Source: Bacteroidota bacterium
GTDB taxonomy: Bacteria > Bacteroidota > Bacteroidia > Bacteroidales > VadinHA17
Length of the DNA stretch: 29,490 nucleotides
Direction: 5' to 3'
NCBI GenBank assembly: GCA_030613125.1
Contig: JAUWMO010000005.1
Location: forward strand, 1-29,490
The notes under the pieces are model-generated. The model saw only the letters and a list, made by a program, of their open reading frames with translations. It ran no database searches and was not told the DNA's origin. Positions 24,049 through 29,490 of the stretch are shown here, piece after piece (position 1 is the stretch's first letter; each line of letters starts with the position of its first letter). The position numbers and the translations under genes are program-made.

Positions 24049-25128
24049 ATGGGTAATACAGATAATATCAGGTTGATTTTCGAGGATGGATCAGAATATT
24101 CCGGAAGGTCATTTGGTTTTAAAAGATCTGTTGCCGGAGAAGTAGTGTTTAATACGGCCATGACCGGATATCCTGAAAGCCTTACAGATCCTTCTTATAA
24201 AGGACAGATCCTGGTACTTACCTATCCATTGATTGGAAATTATGGAACACCAAAATATGATATTGAAAATCAGCTGCTTAAGTATTATGAATCGGACAAG
24301 ATCCATATTTCCGGATTAATTGTTTCTGATTATTCATTTAAGTTCAGTCATTGGAATGCGGACGGGAGCCTTGCAGATTGGTTAAAAAAAAGTGAGGTTC
24401 CGGGCATCTATGGTATTGATACCAGGGCGCTTACAAAAAAATTACGTGAGAAGGGCACAATGCTGGGAAAGATAGTGCATGCTGGGAATGATGTTGAATG
24501 GTACGATCCAAATAGAGATAACCTGGTAGCTGAAGTGAGTATTCGCAGAAAAGAAACTTATGGCAAAGGCAGTAATGTAGTGATGCTTGTTGATTGCGGT
24601 GTAAAAAATAACATCATCAGATATTTGCTTGAAAAAGACACAACCGTAATCCGTGTACCTTGGGATTATGAGTTCGCACAGGACGATTATGATGGATTAT
24701 TCATATCGAATGGTCCGGGAGACCCTAAAATGTGTAAAGCTACCATTGCCCAGTTGGAAAAAGCCATTAAGGGAGATAAACCAATTTTTGGGATCTGTCT
24801 TGGGAATCAGCTTCTTTCGCTGGCATCAGGTGCCGACACCTATAAACTGAAATATGGGCACAGAAGCCATAATCAGCCGGTAATAAAAGTCGGGACAAAT
24901 AGAGCCTATATCACTTCCCAGAATCATGGATTTGCGGTGAATAATGACACCCTGGGGGATGAATGGGAGCCTTTATTTATTAATATCAACGATCAGACAA
25001 ACGAGGGAATGAAACATAGGACCAGACCTATTTTCTCTACCCAGTTTCACCCTGAAGCCTCAGGTGGCCCTACCGATACAGCTTTCCTGTTCGATGAATT
25101 TATTGCCATGATAAAAAAACAAAAATAA
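24049..25128 (+). CDS. carA: Carbamoyl-phosphate synthase small (glutaminase) subunit
   Basis: Hydrolyses glutamine and passes ammonia to the large subunit for carbamoyl phosphate synthesis, feeding pyrimidines and arginine. The 359-residue product has the N-terminal CPSase small domain (EVVFNTAMTGYPESLTDPSY, YPLIGNYG) and a class I glutamine amidotransferase domain: FISNGPGDP, nucleophile C250 in IFGICLGNQLLSLASG, and catalytic H334 and E336 in TQFHPEASGGP. ATG at 24049. carB is not in the window. The stop codon is directly followed by the his promoter. Confidence 0.96.
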   Translation: MGNTDNIRLIFEDGSEYSGRSFGFKRSVAGEVVFNTAMTGYPESLTDPSYKGQILVLTYPLIGNYGTPKYDIENQLLKYYESDKIHISGLIVSDYSFKFSHWNADGSLADWLKKSEVPGIYGIDTRALTKKLREKGTMLGKIVHAGNDVEWYDPNRDNLVAEVSIRRKETYGKGSNVVMLVDCGVKNNIIRYLLEKDTTVIRVPWDYEFAQDDYDGLFISNGPGDPKMCKATIAQLEKAIKGDKPIFGICLGNQLLSLASGADTYKLKYGHRSHNQPVIKVGTNRAYITSQNHGFAVNNDTLGDEWEPLFININDQTNEGMKHRTRPIFSTQFHPEASGGPTDTAFLFDEFIAMIKKQK

Positions 25129-25161
25129 TTTGTGTTTATTAAGTATTATGTTTTACCTTTG
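25129..25161 (+). promoter_or_regulatory. his operon promoter (Bacteroides type)
   Basis: TTTG at 25129-25132 and TACCTTTG at 25154-25161 are separated by 21 bases, matching the TTTG / TAnnTTTG promoter consensus established in Bacteroides. A start site about 7 bases further (near 25168) would place the leader-peptide ATG at 25181 roughly 12 bases into the transcript. This is the best promoter match in the window. Confidence 0.7.
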
Positions 25162-25180
25162 TGAGCTCAAAGAGAAAAGT

Positions 25181-25240
25181 ATGCAATTTATAAACTTACA
25201 TCATCATCATTTTATTTGCCGCCAGGCGAGTAGGTGCTGA
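25181..25240 (+). CDS. hisL: his operon leader peptide
   Basis: A 19-codon frame MQFINLHHHHFICRQASRC ending in TGA at 25238-25240. Four consecutive CAT codons at 25199-25210 would make ribosomes stall when charged histidyl-tRNA is scarce, the hallmark of his attenuation leaders. It lies between a strong promoter match and a strong intrinsic terminator, directly before hisG. An in-frame ATG at 25148 exists, but it overlaps the promoter -7 element and should be upstream of the transcript start. Confidence 0.8.
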   Translation: MQFINLHHHHFICRQASRC

Positions 25241-25299
25241 TATGTATTGAATAAAAATATATATATGGTATAACCCGCCTGATCTCAGGCGGGTTTTTT
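25219..25299 (+). ncRNA. his operon attenuator RNA (antiterminator/terminator region)
   Basis: The leader segment CAGGCG (25223-25228) lies 12 bases after the last His codon and is exactly complementary to CGCCTG (25276-25281) in the 5' arm of the terminator. Pairing of these two would block the terminator hairpin at 25272-25295. A ribosome stalled on the His codons or completing the leader would change which pairing forms. The exact set of competing stems needs RNA folding; the two mutually exclusive pairings are read directly. Confidence 0.65.
25272..25299 (+). terminator. his attenuator terminator
   Basis: AACCCGCCTG (25272-25281), loop ATCT, CAGGCGGGTT (25286-25295) form a perfect 10-bp GC-rich stem followed by a T-run to 25299. 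It ends 38 bases before hisG and after the leader peptide, so it can only act as a conditional terminator of the his operon (or, as an alternative, as the carA terminator). Confidence 0.85.
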
Positions 25300-25337
25300 A
25301 TTGCCCTTTCCAAGATCAGGCTATCAACACAAATGCA

Positions 25338-26198
25338 ATGAGTGAAAAATTAAAGATCGCTATCCAGAAGTCAGGAAGGTTACATGATAATTCAATAAGG
25401 TTATTGAAAGAGTGTGGATTATCTTTTGACAATGGCAATGACCAGTTAAAAATTGAAGCAACAAATTTCCCTCTTGAAATTATGTTCCTCAGGAATTCTG
25501 ATATTCCTCAATATGTTGAGGATGGCGTTACCGATATTGCAATCATCGGCCAAAACCTGCTTGTTGAAAAAGATAAAGGCATTGAGGAAATTCTAAAACT
25601 TGGTTTTGCAAAGTGCCGCTTATCCATAGCAGTTCCAAAACTTGTTAAATACACGGGACCATCCTGGTTGGACGGGAAGAAACTGGCTACATCATACCCA
25701 AATACTCTAAAAAAATATCTTGACAGAAATAATATTAAGGCAGAGATTCATGAAATCTCCGGTTCGGTTGAAATAGCCCCTAATATTGGACTGGCTGAGG
25801 GAATTTGTGACCTGGTAAGTTCAGGAAGTACCCTTTTCAGAAACCGGCTTAAGGAGGTGGAGGTAATTTTAGATTCTGAGGCCTGCCTTGCTGCAAGACA
25901 TGGGCTCAATGAAAAGAAAAATGCTCTTCTGGATAAGCTGGTTTTCAGAATGAAATCTGTTTTAGCATCGAAAAATAATAAATATGTGTTGTTAAATGCT
26001 CCTAACAATAAGCTGGAGAAAATAAAAAAAATCATTCCGGGTATCAAAAGTCCAACCATTATGCCTTTAGCAGAAAAAGGCTGGAGTTCGGTTCATTCAG
26101 TTATTAATGAAAATGCCTTCTGGGAGATTATTGATCAGTTAAAAGAAAATGGAGCACAGGGCATTTTGATTATTCCAATTGAAAAAATGATTGTTTAA
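25338..26198 (+). CDS. hisG: ATP phosphoribosyltransferase (long form)
   Basis: First enzyme of histidine synthesis, joining ATP and PRPP; normally feedback-inhibited by histidine. The 286-residue product begins KLKIAIQKSGRLHDNSIRLL and has DIPQYVEDGVTDIAIIGQNLL, then the PRPP-binding segment EGICDLVSSGSTLFRN. Its extra C-terminal region (about 210-286, with IMPLAEKGWSSVHSVI) is the regulatory ACT-like domain of the long form, so no HisZ partner is needed. The ATG at 25338 is directly preceded by a tiny ATG-CAA-TGA frame. hisD overlaps its stop by one base. Confidence 0.95.
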   Translation: MSEKLKIAIQKSGRLHDNSIRLLKECGLSFDNGNDQLKIEATNFPLEIMFLRNSDIPQYVEDGVTDIAIIGQNLLVEKDKGIEEILKLGFAKCRLSIAVPKLVKYTGPSWLDGKKLATSYPNTLKKYLDRNNIKAEIHEISGSVEIAPNIGLAEGICDLVSSGSTLFRNRLKEVEVILDSEACLAARHGLNEKKNALLDKLVFRMKSVLASKNNKYVLLNAPNNKLEKIKKIIPGIKSPTIMPLAEKGWSSVHSVINENAFWEIIDQLKENGAQGILIIPIEKMIV

Positions 26199-27487
26199 TG
26201 AAAGTATATAAATATCCAACCGGAAGTGAATGGCCTGGAATATTATCCAGGCCGCAATATGATTATAATAATCTTGAAATCCTGGTGAATCATATATTCG
26301 ATGAGATAAAGCAAACCGGTGACGAAGCTGTCAGAAAGTATTCACTGGAGTTTGACAATTTTTTGCCTGATAGATTTGAAGTATCAGATGAAGAATTTCA
26401 TATAGCTGAGGAGAAGGTAGATCAGGAACTGAAAAATGCAATAAACATAGCTAAAAGAAATATTGAAAAATTTCATGCTAATCAGATTGAACAGATAAGT
26501 AAAGTGGAAATTTCAACAGGTATTGAATGCTGGAGAAAAAGTGTTGCTATTGAAAAAGTTGGATTATATATACCCGGGGGCACAGCTCCTTTATTTTCAA
26601 CTGTATTAATGCTGGGAATCCCAGCCAAAATTGCTGGTTGCAGAGAAATTATTTTATGTACACCTCCAGGCCCTTCCGGAGAGATTCCCCCTTCTATCTT
26701 ATTTACGGCCAGGCTAATAGGAATAAAGCGTGTTTTCAAGGTTGGAGGTATACAGGCCATTGGCGCTATGGCCTTTGGAACGAAAACAATACCTGGTGTT
26801 TATAAAATATTTGGCCCTGGCAATCAATTTGTAACTCAGGCAAAACAAATAGCAAATAAATTTGGTATCCCTATTGATATGCCTGCAGGACCATCAGAAC
26901 TCATGGTGGCAGGTGACACTTTTTCCGTACCTGAATATATTGCTTCCGACCTGTTGTCTCAGGCTGAACACGGAACTGACAGTCAGGTGATATTTGTAAC
27001 ATGGTCAGAAAATCTAATTGCCCCGGTATTGGAACAAATAAATCTGCAATTAAAAAAACTGCCAAGAAAAGAAATGGCTTCTGCATCGTTAGACCAATCA
27101 AGAATTGTGCTTGTAAGAAATAAAGAAGAAGCTCTTTTAATGATAAATGAATATGCTCCTGAACATTTAATCCTTGCTGTGAAAGATCAGGAATTTTTTA
27201 TCGAAAATGTGATAAATGCAGGCTCTGTTTTTATTGGAAACTATTCTCCGGAGAGTGCCGGGGACTATGCATCGGGAACTAATCATACTTTACCCACAAA
27301 CGGCTTTGCAAAAGCATATAGTGGTGTGTCGGTAGATTCTTTTGTAAAAAAAATTACTTATCAGAAGATCAGCAAAATGGGATTAAAAAAAATCGGACCG
27401 GTTATAGAAATCATGGCCGGGGCTGAACAACTTGAAGCCCATAAAAGAGCAGTGTCGATTAGGTTAGAAAACATAAAAAAAAATTAA
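26198..27487 (+). CDS. hisD: Histidinol dehydrogenase
   Basis: Zinc enzyme that oxidises histidinol to histidine in two NAD+-dependent steps. The 429-residue length matches the family. Recognisable segments: GLYIPGGTAPLFSTVLMLGIPA, VGGIQAIGAMAFGT, IFGPGNQFVTQAKQ, DMPAGPSELMV, DLLSQAEHGTDSQVIFV (zinc ligand and catalytic residues), EYAPEHLIL (catalytic Glu-His), and GDYASGTNHTLPT near the C-terminus. ATG at 26198 overlaps the last base of the hisG stop (TAATG), so translation is coupled. Confidence 0.96.
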   Translation: MKVYKYPTGSEWPGILSRPQYDYNNLEILVNHIFDEIKQTGDEAVRKYSLEFDNFLPDRFEVSDEEFHIAEEKVDQELKNAINIAKRNIEKFHANQIEQISKVEISTGIECWRKSVAIEKVGLYIPGGTAPLFSTVLMLGIPAKIAGCREIILCTPPGPSGEIPPSILFTARLIGIKRVFKVGGIQAIGAMAFGTKTIPGVYKIFGPGNQFVTQAKQIANKFGIPIDMPAGPSELMVAGDTFSVPEYIASDLLSQAEHGTDSQVIFVTWSENLIAPVLEQINLQLKKLPRKEMASASLDQSRIVLVRNKEEALLMINEYAPEHLILAVKDQEFFIENVINAGSVFIGNYSPESAGDYASGTNHTLPTNGFAKAYSGVSVDSFVKKITYQKISKMGLKKIGPVIEIMAGAEQLEAHKRAVSIRLENIKKN

Positions 27488-27500
27488 TCTGATTAACATA

Positions 27501-28613
27501 ATGGAGATCAATAAATTGTTAAGAGAAAATATCAGGGAATTAATACCTTACTCATCTGCCAGGGATGACTTTAAGGGTAAAGTGTCAGTCTTTCTTGATG
27601 CTAATGAAAATCCTTTTGAAACAGGTTTTTATTATGATCTTAATAGTGAACAACCAGAAGCTGTTAAGAAAAAATCATTAAAGGGGAGGGTAGAATGGGC
27701 CTGCCTGAACAGGTATCCTGATCCATTTCAAAAAAAACTTAAAAGAAAAATCAGCAAACTGAAATCTGTACCTCAGGATAATATTTTTTTCGGAAATGGA
27801 AGTGATGAAATCATTGATCTTCTAATAAGGGCTTTTTGTGAGCCGGGGCGTGATGAAATAATTATTTTACCACCTACTTATGGTATGTATCGTGTTGTTG
27901 CTGATATTCAGAATGTTAATGTGAGAGAAGTCCGTTTAACGGGTGATTATCAGCCTGATATTTCAGGAATCAGCAAATCTGTAAGTTCACGGTCGAAACT
28001 ATTGTTTGTGTGCTCACCAAACAATCCTACGGGGAATGCTGTCACTTATGGAATTATTGAGGAAATCCTGGGTATATTTCCTGGTATTGTAATAGTTGAT
28101 GAAGCGTACATTGATTTTGCCAAAGAAAAAACTGTTCTCCCCCTGGTTGAGAAATTTCATAATCTTGTAGTTATGCATACTCTTTCCAAAGCATGGGGAT
28201 TGGCAGGGATCAGGTTGGGAATAGGATTTGCTGATAAGAAGATTATTGAAATACTGAATCGTATTAAAATGCCTTACAATATAAGTGAACTTACACAGAG
28301 AATCGCCCTGAAAGCTATTGAACAGCCAAAGAGGAAACAGTCTCAATTAAAAACCATTTTACGTGAAAAAGAAGATTTGATTAATGATTTGAACAATCTA
28401 AGTCAGGTTGACTTTGTATATCAGTCCGATGCAAATTTTGTTTTAGTGAAAGTAAGAAAAGCGAAGCTGCTTTATAAATTTCTTATTAAAAATGATATTG
28501 TAGTCAGGGACCGGTCAAATATGCCGGGGTGTGAAGAATGCTTACGTATTACAGTGGGCACCCCCAAAGAAAACCAAAAGCTTATCAGAACAATAAAATT
28601 ATTCAAAATATGA
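27501..28613 (+). CDS. hisC: Histidinol-phosphate aminotransferase with an N-terminal insertion
   Basis: PLP enzyme that transaminates imidazoleacetol phosphate to histidinol phosphate. The 370-residue product has FLDANENPF (residues 31-39), LNRYPDPFQKKLK (69-81), FFGNGSDEIIDLLIRAF, LFVCSPNNPTGN, VIVDEAYIDFA and the Schiff-base lysine in MHTLSKAWGLAGIRLG. The canonical ANENP segment is normally followed within about 5-8 residues by LNRYPDP. Here about 26 residues intervene (roughly 43-68, including EQPEAVKKKSLKGRVEWAC), consistent with an in-frame insertion. It follows hisD by 13 bases; its stop overlaps the hisB start (ATGA). Confidence 0.94.
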   Translation: MEINKLLRENIRELIPYSSARDDFKGKVSVFLDANENPFETGFYYDLNSEQPEAVKKKSLKGRVEWACLNRYPDPFQKKLKRKISKLKSVPQDNIFFGNGSDEIIDLLIRAFCEPGRDEIIILPPTYGMYRVVADIQNVNVREVRLTGDYQPDISGISKSVSSRSKLLFVCSPNNPTGNAVTYGIIEEILGIFPGIVIVDEAYIDFAKEKTVLPLVEKFHNLVVMHTLSKAWGLAGIRLGIGFADKKIIEILNRIKMPYNISELTQRIALKAIEQPKRKQSQLKTILREKEDLINDLNNLSQVDFVYQSDANFVLVKVRKAKLLYKFLIKNDIVVRDRSNMPGCEECLRITVGTPKENQKLIRTIKLFKI

Positions 28614-29490
28614 GAAAGGTATTATTTGTTGACAGAGACGGCACTCTGACCGTGGAACCTTCGGATTATCAGCTCGACAGCCTTGAGAAACTGGAATTTT
28701 TCCCCGGAGTGTTCCGTAATTTGTATAACATTGCCAATAAGCTTGATTATGAATTGGTGATGGTTACAAATCAGGATGGTTTAGGAACCCCATCTTTTCC
28801 GGAGGATACCTTCTGGCCGTCGCAGGAAAAAATCATTAAAGCATTTAAAAATGAAGGAGTGACTTTTTTCGACGTATTGATCGACAGGACCTTTTCCCAT
28901 GAAAATGCACCCACCCGTAAACCCGGTACAGGGATGATGACAAAATATCTTGAGGGTGATTATGATTTGACAAATTCCTTTGTTATTGGCGACAGGTTAA
29001 CCGATATGGAACTTGCAAAGAACCTTGGTGCACAGGGGATATGGATTAATACGGATGCGGATTTGGGGAAAGATGAATTATCAGCAAACAAGGAGGAGAC
29101 AAAGCAGGTTATTGCCCTTGAAACTACTAATTGGCAAGAGATATACGACTTCCTGAGAAAACAGAAACGAAATTCTTTGGTAACAAGGAAAACGGCTGAA
29201 ACTGATATCAGGGTTGAGCTTATCCTGGATGGCGGAGGGAAATCAGATATTAACACAGGTATAGGTTTTTTTAACCATATGCTGGATCAAATTGCCAGAC
29301 ATTCAGGCATCGATCTTTCAATTTACGCGAAAGGGGACCTTCATACAGACGAACATCATCTTATTCAGGATGTTGCAATTGGTCTTGGAGAAGCTTTTAC
29401 AAAATCTCTTGGCAATAAGGCAGGAATAGAGCGATATGGTTTTTGTCTTCCAATGGATGACTGCCTTGCTCAGGTAACTCTTGATTTTGG
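28610..29490 (+). CDS. hisB: Bifunctional histidinol-phosphatase/imidazoleglycerol-phosphate dehydratase (partial)
   Basis: The frame runs off the right edge after 293 full codons, so the C-terminus is missing. Residues 1-185 are the HAD-type histidinol-phosphate phosphatase: LFVDRDGTL (nucleophile D8, D10), MVTNQDGLGTPSFP, TRKPGTGM and VIGDRLTDMELAKNLG. Residues from about 190 are the dehydratase domain: TRKTAETDIRVEL, INTGIGFFNHMLDQIARHSG, GDLHTDEHHLIQDVAIGLGEA, ERYGFCLPMDDCLA. Two departures from the E. coli enzyme are visible: the zinc loop with its cysteines (CPH...CDC) is replaced by IDRTFSHENAPTRKP without cysteine, and the dehydratase motifs FFDHM and HHxxED read FFNHM and HHLIQD. The ATG overlaps the hisC stop. 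Confidence 0.95.
   Translation, partial: MRKVLFVDRDGTLTVEPSDYQLDSLEKLEFFPGVFRNLYNIANKLDYELVMVTNQDGLGTPSFPEDTFWPSQEKIIKAFKNEGVTFFDVLIDRTFSHENAPTRKPGTGMMTKYLEGDYDLTNSFVIGDRLTDMELAKNLGAQGIWINTDADLGKDELSANKEETKQVIALETTNWQEIYDFLRKQKRNSLVTRKTAETDIRVELILDGGGKSDINTGIGFFNHMLDQIARHSGIDLSIYAKGDLHTDEHHLIQDVAIGLGEAFTKSLGNKAGIERYGFCLPMDDCLAQVTLDF

Noticed and set aside
25148..25180. Longer his leader peptide from the in-frame ATG at 25148
   Set aside because: This ATG overlaps the predicted -7 element and lies upstream of the expected transcript start, so it should not be translated from the his promoter.
28960..29256. A 98-codon frame on the - strand near the right edge
   Set aside because: It is antisense to hisB, whose domains and motifs are unambiguous.
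1..29490. tRNA or rRNA genes, CRISPR arrays, insertion sequences, prophage or defence islands
   Set aside because: No cloverleaf-like segment, spaced repeat array, transposase or phage gene was recognised on reading; the only accessory-like traces are the HipA/DUF4143 and EEP remnants.

Overview
The window looks like a chromosomal segment of an AT-rich member of the Bacteroidota, most likely Bacteroidales or a close relative. The reasons are: promoter-like motifs of the Bacteroides type (TAnnTTTG, one with a matching upstream TTTG), no consistent Shine-Dalgarno sequences, the gpsA-pgi and purH-mreBCD-mrdA-rodA gene orders, bifunctional hisB, and paired orphan MacB-type permeases. This placement is an inference from gene content and motifs; no taxonomic marker was compared.

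Layout. 1-155 is the tail of an unrecognised membrane protein, followed by about 440 bases of repeat-rich non-coding DNA. 599-1648 (-) encodes a Tat-exported DUF362 protein. 1801-2258 is a scar: a 7-bp tandem repeat, then a HipA fragment joined in frame to the tail of a DUF4143-type ATPase. 2301-3191 (-) holds two small CxxCH haem-binding proteins. 3475-5859 is a large MacB/FtsX-type permease, then gpsA, pgi and a DMT-family exporter on the + strand. A cyclic 2,3-diphosphoglycerate synthase-like P-loop protein (-) and acpH (+) are divergent around a 336-base gap that contains a nested inverted repeat.

11630-18844 (-) is the cell-shape cluster, transcribed purH, mreB, mreC, mreD, mrdA (PBP2), rodA, with short gaps or overlaps throughout. 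It links purine synthesis to the rod-shape elongation machinery on one probable transcript. 19046-20296 (+) is a second orphan permease. rsmA and mgtE (-) are 5 bases apart. 22681-23970 holds a MalY/PatB-type aminotransferase whose upstream in-frame extension reads like a fragment of an endonuclease/exonuclease/phosphatase protein. carA follows.

The window ends in a histidine operon (hisG, hisD, hisC, hisB, the last cut by the window edge). It is preceded by a complete-looking attenuator: a Bacteroides-type promoter, a 19-residue leader peptide with four consecutive His codons, and a strong GC-rich terminator whose 5' arm can also pair with the leader. HisC has an apparent insertion near its N-terminus. 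HisB lacks the cysteine zinc loop and carries Glu-to-Gln and Asp-to-Asn changes in its dehydratase active-site motifs. Most of the window is ordinary housekeeping DNA; the best candidates for new observations are the two gene fossils, the his attenuator with the altered HisC/HisB, and several structured intergenic elements.
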